A DNA stretch of 64,000 bases from Robinsoniella peoriensis (GCF_042680125.1 NZ_JBHTNY010000030.1), one strand, 5' to 3'. Shown: positions 17,735 through 28,496, numbered from the stretch's first letter. Notes: generated from the sequence alone by a model not told the origin. Translations and numbers: made by a program.

Positions 17735-17991
17735 TTTACATCTTCCCTTAATCCTGGAACGGATAGCCGGTAATGATATGCTTTGAGTATCTTCTGCAAC
17801 TTCCAATGGGACGTGGACATTTTACCCTTCCGCCATGGAAGCTTCTTACAATCTCCTTATATTTTTTACAGTTTGTAAAATCAACTTTCAAATAACATTG
17901 TTATATTGCTTTATCCGGTATTATCAGATATAATAAATGCAAGATAGCTTTATCATAATATCTAAATTACTTTCTGAAAAGGAGTCCGAAT

Positions 17992-18153
17992 ATGGAGATG
18001 CCATTTATTGAAAAAGAATATGATATGTTTATAGAAACAATTGAAAACAGCGCAAACAAATGTATTTTTGATACCGATATCAGATGGATCAGCACGAAAA
18101 AGTACGCCATCTGCTTATGTCCGTTATATTACATAACAAATAAAAGACCGTAG
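17992..18153 (+). CDS. Short orphan frame, possible gene fragment (53 codons)
   Basis: An ATG eight bases behind AAAGGAG opens a 53-residue frame (MEMPFIEKEYDMF...) with no recognisable family, no hydrophobic segment and no partner. The ribosome binding site argues it was or is translated. The shortness and abrupt end argue for the leading part of a degraded gene. Its stop lies inside the hairpin that ends the opposite Rpn gene. Confidence 0.35.
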   Translation: MEMPFIEKEYDMFIETIENSANKCIFDTDIRWISTKKYAICLCPLYYITNKRP

Positions 18154-18171
18154 ACAAAACATCATCTACGG
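18148..18171 (-). terminator. Terminator of the Rpn nuclease gene
   Basis: CCGTAGA and TCTACGG form a 7-base-pair stem with a 10-base loop. Read on the minus strand it is followed by TCTTTTATTTG, a good T tract, and lies about 80 bases after the stop of the minus-strand gene at 18251. Confidence 0.65.
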
Positions 18172-18250
18172 CCAATATGTTATCTTTATAACCCTTATGA
18201 AAAAGTATCAAAGTTTCTTAGAAAACCAATTTACTCCAGTAAACGTCCAC

Positions 18251-19216
18251 CTATACAAGACAATATTCTTTATATAAACTTTCTCTGGAGCCTTTATCCG
18301 TTACTGCTCTTTTTAAATCGATAGTACGATCATCATTCATTAAATATAATGTTAACTTAGCTAATAATTCTTCTCCTTCTATCCTTCCTTCTAATCTACC
18401 TTCACTTCTCATATCTTCAAATGCTTTACACATGTCATATTCCTCCTTATCTTCTACCTGTGCCTGTTCTATAATCTCTGTTAACTTTTCATTTTCGCCC
18501 AATAAGATGAAAATGATTTCTATCGTTTCTCTACTTAACCTGCTATATCTGACCTTATTTATCTTCACATGGGTTTTCATCCGGTTTTTATCATCTGCAT
18601 ACTTAATAATACCAAATACTTCTCTTAAATCAGTTTGAAAATATTCCAGATGTTCTATTTTTTTTACATCCAGAACGTGTATCCTATAATTTGGCAGGTA
18701 TTGGCGTAAATTCTCCATTTCCTTAGGTATATCCAACATACTATGTAAATCCATGCAGCCATCCCAAGGTTTTTCACCAAAGTATACAATCAATGTAAAA
18801 ACCGGCAGCAGTTTATCCTGTTTCTTCATGCCTGATAAAAATTCATCTGTACTGCCATAATCTCCTGTTTCTCTATATTTCTTTTTTAATTGCTGCACCT
18901 GATCTACATAATTCAAAGCATCATACAACATATTTCGAATTACCATTGCATAATGAATATGTTCCTGGTTCTCGCAGGCCAGGATCATAAAATTTGCGCC
19001 CGAAGCTGCCATTTTAATTATATCCCGGTTTCTTCGAACTACCCTTTTCCCAACTTCCTGATTACCCGGTATGCATTCCTGTGCGGAGTCCAATGGGGAT
19101 AAATCTTCGAGATGTATGATTTGATTTCCCTCAAAACAAGCCCCATTATATAAGTCCGCAAAATGTTCCGGCTTTCCAAAAAATATCTTAGCTGCAATAT
19201 CTCTTTCATGTGTCAT
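18251..19216 (-). CDS. Rpn family recombination-promoting nuclease / PD-(D/E)XK transposase-like protein
   Basis: A 321-residue protein that begins MTHERDIAAKIFFGKPEHFADLYNG, the characteristic opening of clostridial Rpn-like proteins, and continues with the nuclease core: VFTLIVYFGEKPWDGCMDLHSML, then a C-terminal region with repeated RLEGRIEGEEL. Rpn proteins are DNA endonucleases related to PD-(D/E)XK transposases; they occur in many copies per genome and promote recA-independent recombination in the studied members. I take ATG at 19216 because AAGGAGG precedes it; the longer frame from 19300 has no site. It stands alone with its own terminator. Confidence 0.85.
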   Translation of the reverse strand: MTHERDIAAKIFFGKPEHFADLYNGACFEGNQIIHLEDLSPLDSAQECIPGNQEVGKRVVRRNRDIIKMAASGANFMILACENQEHIHYAMVIRNMLYDALNYVDQVQQLKKKYRETGDYGSTDEFLSGMKKQDKLLPVFTLIVYFGEKPWDGCMDLHSMLDIPKEMENLRQYLPNYRIHVLDVKKIEHLEYFQTDLREVFGIIKYADDKNRMKTHVKINKVRYSRLSRETIEIIFILLGENEKLTEIIEQAQVEDKEEYDMCKAFEDMRSEGRLEGRIEGEELLAKLTLYLMNDDRTIDLKRAVTDKGSRESLYKEYCLV

Positions 19217-19600
19217 AGATTCCTCCTTTTCATTCCGAATACAAAGACACAAAAATGAATGTAACGATTCTAAAGGGAAACGGTACGGAATATGTACCAA
19301 ACGAAAAATAGAATTTTAAGAACTTTAGAAATAAGAGTTGATTCAATGAAATGTATCTATGTATTGCTTTTCTTTATTATACAATAAACCATTTTAAAAT
19401 TCAAGCAGTATTTTTATATTTTGTGAAACGTGATTTCTATTTTAATTTCATTATATATTATATGTGATTTTTGTTCTTGCCAGTTAATAGGTTTATTGTC
19501 ATAACAACTCTAAAGCCGTTATCATAAAACCGATTTGCATTCTTCCGGTTTCTGTGAAATTGTGGTCATAACTTACTTCCTTTTGTTATAATAAATTCTA
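19217..19600. other. Gene-free stretch upstream of the Rpn gene
   Basis: About 380 AT-rich bases. I find no open frame with a ribosome binding site, no strong promoter pair and no repeat. Confidence 0.4.
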
Positions 19601-19635
19601 TGAGTTATAGCGCATATAACCTGCGCTATAACTCA
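19601..19635 (-). terminator. Terminator of the GH43 gene
   Basis: A perfect 13-base-pair stem (TGAGTTATAGCGC with its complement) and a 9-base loop, 57 bases after the GH43 stop. T-rich sequence follows on both sides (CATTTTATC on plus, AGAATTTATT on minus), so it could work in both directions. Confidence 0.8.
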
Positions 19636-19691
19636 CATTTTATCGTATCGTATATTATTTTTTTATCTCAAGTGAAAGGAATGGCGAAGTA

Positions 19692-22600
19692 TTATATTAC
19701 TGTTATATCAATCTCTGCTTTCTTACCATTAAAAGTTTTTGCCGTAATTGTTGTTTTTCCTTTCTTTTTTGCTGTTATTTTCCCAGTAGAGGACACAGAT
19801 GCCACATTCTTCTTGCTGGAACTGTAACGCATTTTATAGCTGGCTGTCTTTGATGGGAAATTCACTTTTAATTGATATGTTCTGCCCTTTTTCAAAGTCT
19901 TTTTTGATACTTTCAGGGTGATTTTTTTAGGCGCTTTTCGTACTGTTACTTTGCAGGTTGCTTTCTTTCCATTCTTCGTCACAGCAGTTATCGTAGATTT
20001 TCCTGTTTTTTTGGCCGTGATTTTACCGGAAGCCGATACGGATACTACAGATTTTTTATCTGACTTCCATGTCACTTTCTGTGATGCCGTTAACGGAGAA
20101 ACCACTGCCTTAAATGAAAATTTTTCCCCAACACCCAGCGTAATCAATGACTTATTCAATTTTACTTTAACAGGTGTTTTCGGATCTGGCTTTACAGGAT
20201 TCTTTGTAAATTCTGCTGTCACTGTGAGATTATTCTTCAGCACATCACTTCTCTTCGCTGTTGTCACTCCATCGCTCCATCTGCGGAAACTATAGCCTGC
20301 TTTTGCCACGGCTGTTACTTCTTTCGTTGCGCTTCCTTCTTTCACTTTCTGCACTGATATACCACTAATGGTTCCACCTTCACCTGCCAGATAAGACACT
20401 GTATATTCATTTATTTCCTGCTCTGCGTTCTTTACAAATTCCGCAGTAACTGTCAGATCTTTTTTCAGCACATCACTTCTCTTCGCCGTTGGCACTCCAT
20501 CGCTCCATCTGTGGAATATATAGCCTTCTTTTGCCTCGGCTGTTACTTCTTTTGTTGCGGTTCCTTCTTTCACTTTCTGTACTGACAGTCCAGTAATGGT
20601 TCCGCCTTCGCCCGGAAGATAGACAGCTGTATATTCTTTTATTTCCGGCTCTGCGTCCTTTACAAATTCAGCAATAACTGTCAGGTCTTTTTTCAGCACA
20701 TCACTTCTCTTCGCCGTTGTCACTCCATCGCTCCATCTATAGAAACTGTAACCTTCCTTTGCCACGGCTGTTACTTCCTTCGTTGCAGTTCCTTCTTTCA
20801 CTTTCTGCACTGACAGCCCACTGATAGCTCCGCCTTCGCCTGCCAGGTAAGATGCCGTATATTCAGTTACTTCCGGCTCTTCTGCCTGTTCATTTTTTAT
20901 CTCCTCTGCGCTTAATGCTCTATTGTAGATTTTCACATTGTCATAGGAACCTTTAAAATATGGATCCGGATAAAATGATTTACCCAGGTATGCAATCAGG
21001 TTCTCGCCCAGTTCACTGATATTACGGACACCCACTCCACTTGTTTCTCCTGCCTTTTCTCCATCTACATATAGATACATTTTGTGATTTTCCATTACTA
21101 CAGATACACGCATCCACTTATTCAGAAATTCACTCCCTTTTAGCTTAACTTCTTTTTCCAAAAAATTTCCTCTGGCCGTAATGGCATTTCGAATTTCATT
21201 GGGTCTTACTTTCAGGAACATATATTTATTAATATCCTTCCCAATAGCGAAGTCAAAATGGTACTCCTGGGTAGACTCGGCCTTAATATCCATTGATATT
21301 GTCAAATTATCCAGGCCATCAAAAAGCCCCGTTGGAAGCTGTGCATAAGTTCCTTCTGAACCATCCAGATACAACACATTGCTGCCCTTTTCTGCATCAT
21401 ACCTATATGCAGCCTTGCCAAAAAGCTGTCCGTCATTATTTTGCGCTTTGTCTTTTACTGTACCTTCTTCGACCTTTTCTTCAAAATCATAGTTTAAAAT
21501 AGCCTCGGTTTTTTCTTCAGCATATTTTTCATTATTGACTCCCCATTTTGCCACAAGGTTATCATATTCTTCCTGTGTAATAGGTATCACAGAACCATGT
21601 TTTGCACCATCCGTTAAGGTATAAGTGTTATCCGCTGCAACTTTCACACTATTTGGTTCATCCAGGTTATTTGTAAAGAACGGAACATATCCTCTTGCTG
21701 TCGGAAATCCATATTCGTCTACCAGGATACACCACTCATTACGGTCAGAGAACTTAAACATAGTAGGACCTTCGTAGGTACCCCGGAAAGTCTCCAGACA
21801 TCCCGGCGCAGTATTTTCAATGCGATGGAACTCCATGCCTCTTGCTGTAAAATCTCTGCCTCCGATATTATAAACAGGCGGCTCTGTATAATCCAGTAAC
21901 TTTGGTGAGGATTGCAAATATACATACCCTTTGGCAGATTCCTTCAATAGCCGGTAGTAACTGTCTCCTTCTTTATATATATCTGCATCAATTGTATTAA
22001 TGCCAGGATCTGAATAGAGTTCCGCTTCTGTAAAGGTTACAAAATCTCTGGTCTTGGATACAAAAATATACCCGTGTCCGCTGTCTCCAGTCAGGCCAGT
22101 CAGCGGGCTGGACCAAAATACCAGATATTCACCAGTTGTTTCATCATAAATTGCAGCCGGTGCCCATGCACATCCGGCCCCTATGCCAGAAGCCACATCT
22201 GCCGTCCTGCTCTCTGTCCAGTTGACTAAGTCAGTTGACTCCCATATTACCAATGCATTGCTGCCTATACTTGCCATCAAACCCCAATTACCGCCATATT
22301 TAGGATGGTGGATATCAAGATCTGTTCCAATCAGATAAAATTTATCTCCTTCCGGTGAACGGACAATGTAAGGATCTCTTACGCCCAAATCTCCTACAGC
22401 AGACTCAAGAATCGGAGCGTTATCATTTAACGCCGTCCATTGCAGCCCATCCTTACTTACACCAAAATAAATTTGCTGTAAGCTGGTTCCTACCACAAGC
22501 TCATTAAAATGGACATAAAGATATGCTGCATATTCTTTTTGAGCCGCTTTTTTCTTTACGGTCAGGTCAAACTCTTTCGTATCACTGATGTCTCCCAAAG

Positions 22601-23858
22601 TAATCGTAGCTGTAAGCTTTACCTGTTTGTCCTTCTCACCTCTGGTGACCACGCCTGCCGGAGTTTCAGCATATTCTTCATTTTCAACAGCTTTATCCGT
22701 TATTACATTTGTATCCGAACTTTCCCAGGTAATGGATGCCCCATTTAACTCTGTTGCAAGCGTAATATTTTCTACAACCGGATCTGCATTGTCTATGGCT
22801 AATTGTTCGATTGCTTCTGCGACTATAGAGGCATTTGAGATCACCATGAAATGAAAATCTCTCGTTTTTTCTATGCTTCCATAAATTACGGATGCTGTTA
22901 ATGTTACCTCAGTATCTTCCGCTGGTTTTGTTACAATTCCTGTTTCCGATATGATCTGGGGATGTGAACTTGTCCAACTAATAGCTGCTCCATTCTTGCC
23001 GGTTGCCGGAAGATCCAGATCCCCTTTTGCTTCTCCTTCTTCCAGTGATAATTCAGAGATATCCATCTCCGCTTTTTCTTCGTCAGAGAGTCCCTGCTGC
23101 TCCGCATAGTTTCTCCATACCTGATCAGCATCCAGAGCATTATCATATACGCGGAAATAGGCGATGCTGCCTACAAATCCGGGATCCGGATCAAACAGGG
23201 ATTTTCCCATATATCCAATGCAATTTTCTTTTTTTGCATTGTTTATAATAGTCTGTACAGAATATCCATGACTGATACTGCCTGACAGTGTTCCATTTAT
23301 ATAGAGATCCGCTGTGCTATTGTCATGAAATACCATTGTCGCCCAAGTATCTGCACCGGGTGTAACCACATTATTTTTCATAACAAACTTTTCCCCTGCC
23401 GGTTTCTGTTTGAGGGCAAACACGGTATTTCCTTCACTGCGCATAGGATTCAAAAATACATAATCCGCAGTATCTCTGGCACCCAGATTATATACCCAGG
23501 CATATGCCTTCTGACTGGTATTAAATTTCAAATCGATTGTAAAACTTTCGTCGTCACCAAATGTACCTTCCGGGAATTCTATATACTGACTCTTATTTCC
23601 GGTAAAAATAAGATTTCCCTCATTGATATCCCCTTGTCCCATGGATACCATATTTGCATTATGCCCGCCTGCCTTATCCTCTAATTTTCCATCTTCGGTC
23701 AGCGTCATCTCATAATTTGTAATTAACTGGACAGCCTCATTGGCAGATGCCTGACTTTCCTGCTCCTCTGCCTCCACTTGCATACTTCCCGGTATCGAAG
23801 TCAAAATCATAGTTGCTGTTAATATCGCCGGTATTACCCTCTTCACCCATTTTTTCAT
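19692..23858 (-). CDS. Secreted multidomain GH43 glycosidase
   Basis: Large secreted enzyme (1,388 residues), probably acting on arabinan or arabinoxylan. In order: signal peptide (about 1-32), LamG-like domain (about 45-250), two bacterial Ig-like segments, a five-bladed GH43 domain (about 440-770) with catalytic Asp about 495 in VRDPYIV and Glu about 696 in YEGPTMF, a second LamG-like domain (about 805-1000), three nearly identical 76-residue repeats (about 1015-1245, each with GEGG...WSDGV...AKRSDVLK) and two lysine-rich Big2 domains. There is no sortase motif; the basic C-terminus probably binds the wall. ATG at 23858 follows GAAGGAGA. It lies 78 bases behind the GH51 gene and shares its theme. 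Confidence 0.9.
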   Translation of the reverse strand: MKKWVKRVIPAILTATMILTSIPGSMQVEAEEQESQASANEAVQLITNYEMTLTEDGKLEDKAGGHNANMVSMGQGDINEGNLIFTGNKSQYIEFPEGTFGDDESFTIDLKFNTSQKAYAWVYNLGARDTADYVFLNPMRSEGNTVFALKQKPAGEKFVMKNNVVTPGADTWATMVFHDNSTADLYINGTLSGSISHGYSVQTIINNAKKENCIGYMGKSLFDPDPGFVGSIAYFRVYDNALDADQVWRNYAEQQGLSDEEKAEMDISELSLEEGEAKGDLDLPATGKNGAAISWTSSHPQIISETGIVTKPAEDTEVTLTASVIYGSIEKTRDFHFMVISNASIVAEAIEQLAIDNADPVVENITLATELNGASITWESSDTNVITDKAVENEEYAETPAGVVTRGEKDKQVKLTATITLGDISDTKEFDLTVKKKAAQKEYAAYLYVHFNELVVGTSLQQIYFGVSKDGLQWTALNDNAPILESAVGDLGVRDPYIVRSPEGDKFYLIGTDLDIHHPKYGGNWGLMASIGSNALVIWESTDLVNWTESRTADVASGIGAGCAWAPAAIYDETTGEYLVFWSSPLTGLTGDSGHGYIFVSKTRDFVTFTEAELYSDPGINTIDADIYKEGDSYYRLLKESAKGYVYLQSSPKLLDYTEPPVYNIGGRDFTARGMEFHRIENTAPGCLETFRGTYEGPTMFKFSDRNEWCILVDEYGFPTARGYVPFFTNNLDEPNSVKVAADNTYTLTDGAKHGSVIPITQEEYDNLVAKWGVNNEKYAEEKTEAILNYDFEEKVEEGTVKDKAQNNDGQLFGKAAYRYDAEKGSNVLYLDGSEGTYAQLPTGLFDGLDNLTISMDIKAESTQEYHFDFAIGKDINKYMFLKVRPNEIRNAITARGNFLEKEVKLKGSEFLNKWMRVSVVMENHKMYLYVDGEKAGETSGVGVRNISELGENLIAYLGKSFYPDPYFKGSYDNVKIYNRALSAEEIKNEQAEEPEVTEYTASYLAGEGGAISGLSVQKVKEGTATKEVTAVAKEGYSFYRWSDGVTTAKRSDVLKKDLTVIAEFVKDAEPEIKEYTAVYLPGEGGTITGLSVQKVKEGTATKEVTAEAKEGYIFHRWSDGVPTAKRSDVLKKDLTVTAEFVKNAEQEINEYTVSYLAGEGGTISGISVQKVKEGSATKEVTAVAKAGYSFRRWSDGVTTAKRSDVLKNNLTVTAEFTKNPVKPDPKTPVKVKLNKSLITLGVGEKFSFKAVVSPLTASQKVTWKSDKKSVVSVSASGKITAKKTGKSTITAVTKNGKKATCKVTVRKAPKKITLKVSKKTLKKGRTYQLKVNFPSKTASYKMRYSSSKKNVASVSSTGKITAKKKGKTTITAKTFNGKKAEIDITVI
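20190..20880 (-). repeat. Three tandem 228-bp coding repeats
   Basis: The DNA encoding the three 76-residue repeats of the GH43 protein is itself highly similar between copies (for example CACATCACTTCTCTTCG and CTCCATCGCTCCATCT recur in each). This points to recent duplication or gene conversion. The repeats resemble InlB/Listeria-Bacteroides type beta-grasp repeats of surface proteins. Confidence 0.8.
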
Positions 23859-23936
23859 TGGTTTATCTCCTTCATAAATCAATTTAAATACCTTTTTGGG
23901 ACAAGCACTTCTATATCATGCCTGTCCCTAATCAGA

Positions 23937-26900
23937 CTACCTCACTTTAACAACGCACTTTGCTCTCTTACCATTGCTGCTCTTTACTGTGATTGTAATT
24001 TCTCCTTTCTTTAACCCTTTTACCACACCTTTGGAGCTGACAGAAGCAATCTTCCTGTCAGAACATGTCCACTTTAGCTTTTGTATGGTAGTGATTGGAT
24101 TTCTCGTTACTTTCAAAGTCAGTCTCTTTCCTCGTTTCAGGCTCACTTTCTTACTTATTTTTAAACTCTTGGTTGCAACCTCTTTCTTTTGAACATGCAC
24201 CTTTACTTTCGCTGTTCCACCCTTTGTACTGGTAACCGTGATTGTTGCCGTACCTTTTTTCTTTCCGGTAATCTGCAGGATGCCTTTTTTCAATTTTACA
24301 CTGGCTATCTTTTTATCGCTGCTCTTTGCTGATTTTAACTTATCTCCTTTGATTGAAGAAGATTTTATTTTAACAGCACTTGTTGTTTGTTTGATACGCA
24401 AAGGGATTGAAGCTGCATTTAATTTTATCTTCGATTTCGTAACCGGTTTTACATCCGGCTTTGGAACTGGTTTTGGATCCGGTTTGGGTGTTGGCTTCGG
24501 GTCTGGTTTTGGTGTTGGAGGTATCACTGTTTTTGCCTTTACTGTTATTGCACATGAGGCTGATTTTTCGCCGGATTTAACCGTAATCATTGCTTCTCCT
24601 GCCTTTAAGGCTTTTACTGTTCCATTTTCTACCGCAGCAATATCCGGTTTGCTGCTGATCCATTCCACACTCGGATCTGTTGCATCCTCCGGTGAAACCT
24701 GCGCATTTAAGGTAATACTCTCACCGATTTCCATAACTGCACTCTGTCTGTCTAAGGTAATATCACTTACTTTAATTTCTTTTTGGTATGGTACCTTGAT
24801 TACAGAAAAAGACATAGCCGGAACCAGATATTTTATCTGTGAATTTACAATACTCTGTGTAGTTTCAACCGGTTTAATCCACTCATCACCAATTCTGTTT
24901 TCTCCACCAGCTTCTCCGCTCAGACAGATTATCTCCGCCTGATCAGATGCTAATTGGCATGGATAAGTAAGGGTGATATCCTTATCAACGTTGTCATGAT
25001 TTACCAATTTCAGATATATGTACTCATCATCTTTGGAACAAACCTGGTAAATGTCATTTTGATATGGTTTTAAATTCCCAGAAAAATCATTGGATTTATC
25101 CACTGTATCTGATACATACCCGGCTTCTATTTTACCGTTTACACCATAATTAAAGGTAACTTTCATTTCATCATTTACCAGAACCGGAGTAAAATCTCCA
25201 TAAAAACTATTGCCAATAACTACCTTTCCACGTCCGCTTCTTGCACGCTCAACAGCCGTCATTTTATTATCCCAGCCGCCAATATTGTACCAGAAATAAT
25301 TCTCGGTATCTTTTGCTCCTGCCCCTACCAGGAATCCTTCTCTTCCGGCAGTTTTCACTACGGTTGCTTCTACTACATAATCGTACCACTCCGGATTATT
25401 AATCGCCTGTGGAATCCATACTGCATTCATACCGCTTCCCTGTGAAAATGACATCTTCCCATTTGCGATATTAAAGCTGCCGGTAGATCCCGGTACTGCC
25501 TTCCAGGTCATCCCTGCTGCCCCGTTTGCAGTAAAGTTATCGTCCAGCAATACCTTACCATCTTCCCTGGTTACTTTTACATGAGATACATAGCCTTCCG
25601 ATAACCAGGTTCCAATAATTGGGCTTCCTGTATTCTGAGAATAATTTTCGCCCTGCTTTTCAAGTGTGGTATTGACCACCTGGGTACCATAATTTTGTGC
25701 AAACATCTGCTGTGTATAATAGTTCGGTGTTGCAAAACTGTCATATTCATCAAAATGTATCATATTCTGTGACCAGTTAGTGCTTCCGATTTTTTCAAAC
25801 AATGGTGCATAAGATGCATGGCGGACAATATCTCCATTTCTTTCAATACCGGTCATATACGCTGCATCACAAATAGCAGATTCTAAATTATTATTGCGGT
25901 TGTCCTGAAGATGAGTTGCATACTCTCCAAGGAATACGTCACTTCCTCCATTTTCTTTTCTGGCATAGTAGTCGTAACGGTCGTCAGAATTCAGCATGAA
26001 TTCCTTCGACTGATAATAGTGCTCATCTACCAGGGTTTCTCCAGGATTTTTTTCATTAAGCCAATCCCACGCAAAACGATAACTCTCATCTTCTGCAGCC
26101 GGACCGGAAGAAGAAATTATGGTAATCTTTCTGTCCGGATAGTTGGCACTAACATAACTTTCCACATAGTTTTTAATGTACTCAAAATTATTGAGGTATT
26201 TTTCTTTCCAATTTTCATTTCCGATCCCGATGTAGTTTAAATTAAATGTATCTTCATGTCCATTTTCTGCTCTTTTTTCTGCCCACTCGCGCTGCGTAGG
26301 ATCACTGCTCGATACGCTTCCCCAGCAGTAGTCAATTAAATTTGTCGCATGCTGTGCAAATTTATCCAGTTCTTCTCCTTGCGCAGCCGGTGCATTATCC
26401 CCATTTGCGAACTGACAGAAGACACCTGCACTTAAAATTGGAAATGGTTCTGCCCCTAAATCTTCACATAATTTCAAAATTTCGTGGTAACCAAATCCAT
26501 AGGACTGCATATACCCATATGTATTGGTGTAAGAGCCATTGTCACTTGCCCACTGGTTTCCAATTGCTTTCCTTTCCTCTAAAGGCCCAATGGAATTCTC
26601 CCAGTTATAGTAACTCTCTCTGCCCGCATTTCCCTCAATGATGCAGCCTCCCGGGAATCGGATGAAACTTGGATTCAACCCCTGGAGCTTTTCAACCAGA
26701 TCTTTTCTGATTCCTTTTCCATATGCATAGTTGGTATCACCATATCCATAGGTATTCTGCGGACTTAAAGAAACCATATCCATATTCAGCACAGCTCTGT
26801 CTTCTGCACCGCTGATAGAGAGAACCAGCCTGCCTTTCTGGGTCTTCTTTGATTCCAGAGTTGCCGTTGCTTTATGCCATGTTCCATCGTTTACCAGATC

Positions 26901-28496
26901 AATGACTGCTTCCTCTGTCAGATCTTTGCCTGTTTCACTGATTACTTTTACCTTCAAAGTTCCGGCATAATCACTATCAGCCTTAGTCCAGACAGAAAAG
27001 TCGAAGGATTCCCCCTTCACCATTGGCATTGCAGCAGAATTCGGGTTATTCATTGGAGCAAACCCGCCATTTTGCAGAATCGTGTTTCCGGTAATCTGTG
27101 CATAATTTGTATTCTTATCGTTTAATCCGCCATTCTGGGATACTACGAAACGGTTATCCGCATCGCTGGCCCAGTGTAATTTCCAAGAGTACTGATTTCC
27201 TCTTCCAGGTTCGGATATACTGATTGTATTGAAATAATTTTCAAAAGAATAATTCTTTACCATTTCCGGATACAGTCCACCGTCTGCTGCACTATTGATA
27301 TCCTCAAAGAATAATCCAATCATCTGCTGGCTGATATCCGCTCCCTGATCGTATGGATCCACAACCATAGAATAAACGGTATCTCCATTTGGAATGACCG
27401 TGATATCAAAGTTTTTTGCATCACTTTCGGATCCGCTGGTCAATCTTGCTGTCAGATGTACCGTAGTTGTTTCTTCCGGGTTTATTACCGTACCATCTGC
27501 CGCAATAATGTCCGTGCGATCACTTTCCCATTCAACTTTTACGCTGCCATCTAAAAGGGTATCCGTGAGCGTTATCTTTTCAACAAAGGAACAATTCACC
27601 TTACCATTCCTGATCTCAGGTATTGTCAGTTCTTTCTTTGCTCTATTCAATAAATCTCCTGATGAAGTACCTCCGTAGTAGAGATCCGCAATTTCCTGCT
27701 CCGAAAGTGCCGTATTATATATTCGCAGGTCTTTAACTCCACCTTTATAAAACATATCTTTATATGGCGACTTACCAATGTAAGATACCAGATTTGATCC
27801 AAAATCGGAAACAGTCAGATTCAACGGATATGTTTTATATTTTACTCCATTTAAGTATCCTGTGATATTATCCGGTGTAATAACAATGGAATAAAGCTCC
27901 CAGTCACTGCTGGTAGCCGGTCCATCAGATGGATTGCCGGAAGCTCCCAGACCGATTTCCGTACTAAAAGGCGCAGATGCATTATAAGAATTTGTCATAA
28001 CTGCCTTCATGACTCCCTTCGGATTCATAGGATCCAAAATAAAATACTGGGTCGGCATGTCCTTATTAACACTATTTGCCTCTGTTCCAAAATAAAATCC
28101 CCCATAATTTCCTGCACCTGTTTTATTCTGCAGCCATAATGAAACTGTCAGGGTATCCTGACCATCAAACAATCCTCTTGGCAGTTCAACATAACCTGCC
28201 CCACTTCCATAATTTCCTCCCGGAAATGCCAGAATACTGTCTTTTGCTGTCAGCTTGTTACCTCTGGCTACAGCATCATGATTACTGCCTGATACATCTT
28301 TAATTGTAGTACCATTTGGCACATTGTCAGACAGCTCTTTAAAATCATAATGAGCTATCAGACCGGACACCGCTTTTTCCTCTGTCTGCGCAAATGCTGT
28401 AGCCGGCACACCAGTCGCCATGACACAGAAAGCCAATGCAAAACTCAAAACTCTTTTTGCCTTTTTTTTGAATCCTTTTGTCCTTTTTTCCTCCAT
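23937..28496 (-). CDS. Secreted multidomain GH51 alpha-L-arabinofuranosidase
   Basis: Secreted 1,519-residue enzyme that should release terminal arabinose from arabinan or arabinoxylan. Signal peptide (about 1-36, ending AFA), LamG-like domain (about 45-275), an Ig-like segment, then the GH51 module (about 375-1215) with acid/base Glu about 761 in IGIGNENW and nucleophile Glu about 858 in FLGEYATH. A Big2 domain, a Pro-Lys-Asp linker (TPKPDPKP repeats, about 1350-1380) and two basic Big2-like domains follow. Most GH51 enzymes are shorter and cytoplasmic; extracellular multidomain forms are less common. ATG at 28496 has GAGAGGG eight bases before it. The GH43 gene follows after 78 bases. Confidence 0.9.
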   Translation of the reverse strand: MEEKRTKGFKKKAKRVLSFALAFCVMATGVPATAFAQTEEKAVSGLIAHYDFKELSDNVPNGTTIKDVSGSNHDAVARGNKLTAKDSILAFPGGNYGSGAGYVELPRGLFDGQDTLTVSLWLQNKTGAGNYGGFYFGTEANSVNKDMPTQYFILDPMNPKGVMKAVMTNSYNASAPFSTEIGLGASGNPSDGPATSSDWELYSIVITPDNITGYLNGVKYKTYPLNLTVSDFGSNLVSYIGKSPYKDMFYKGGVKDLRIYNTALSEQEIADLYYGGTSSGDLLNRAKKELTIPEIRNGKVNCSFVEKITLTDTLLDGSVKVEWESDRTDIIAADGTVINPEETTTVHLTARLTSGSESDAKNFDITVIPNGDTVYSMVVDPYDQGADISQQMIGLFFEDINSAADGGLYPEMVKNYSFENYFNTISISEPGRGNQYSWKLHWASDADNRFVVSQNGGLNDKNTNYAQITGNTILQNGGFAPMNNPNSAAMPMVKGESFDFSVWTKADSDYAGTLKVKVISETGKDLTEEAVIDLVNDGTWHKATATLESKKTQKGRLVLSISGAEDRAVLNMDMVSLSPQNTYGYGDTNYAYGKGIRKDLVEKLQGLNPSFIRFPGGCIIEGNAGRESYYNWENSIGPLEERKAIGNQWASDNGSYTNTYGYMQSYGFGYHEILKLCEDLGAEPFPILSAGVFCQFANGDNAPAAQGEELDKFAQHATNLIDYCWGSVSSSDPTQREWAEKRAENGHEDTFNLNYIGIGNENWKEKYLNNFEYIKNYVESYVSANYPDRKITIISSSGPAAEDESYRFAWDWLNEKNPGETLVDEHYYQSKEFMLNSDDRYDYYARKENGGSDVFLGEYATHLQDNRNNNLESAICDAAYMTGIERNGDIVRHASYAPLFEKIGSTNWSQNMIHFDEYDSFATPNYYTQQMFAQNYGTQVVNTTLEKQGENYSQNTGSPIIGTWLSEGYVSHVKVTREDGKVLLDDNFTANGAAGMTWKAVPGSTGSFNIANGKMSFSQGSGMNAVWIPQAINNPEWYDYVVEATVVKTAGREGFLVGAGAKDTENYFWYNIGGWDNKMTAVERARSGRGKVVIGNSFYGDFTPVLVNDEMKVTFNYGVNGKIEAGYVSDTVDKSNDFSGNLKPYQNDIYQVCSKDDEYIYLKLVNHDNVDKDITLTYPCQLASDQAEIICLSGEAGGENRIGDEWIKPVETTQSIVNSQIKYLVPAMSFSVIKVPYQKEIKVSDITLDRQSAVMEIGESITLNAQVSPEDATDPSVEWISSKPDIAAVENGTVKALKAGEAMITVKSGEKSASCAITVKAKTVIPPTPKPDPKPTPKPDPKPVPKPDVKPVTKSKIKLNAASIPLRIKQTTSAVKIKSSSIKGDKLKSAKSSDKKIASVKLKKGILQITGKKKGTATITVTSTKGGTAKVKVHVQKKEVATKSLKISKKVSLKRGKRLTLKVTRNPITTIQKLKWTCSDRKIASVSSKGVVKGLKKGEITITVKSSNGKRAKCVVKVR

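Noticed and set aside
20190..20880. Regular direct repeats considered as a CRISPR or minisatellite
   Set aside because: The 228-bp units are in frame and encode protein repeats of the GH43 enzyme; there are no short repeats with unique spacers.
24238..24942. A 234-codon plus-strand frame opposite the end of the GH51 gene
   Set aside because: It is the antisense of a Pro/Lys/Asp-rich linker and Big2 domains, is low in complexity and has no ribosome binding site. The GH51 frame explains the DNA.
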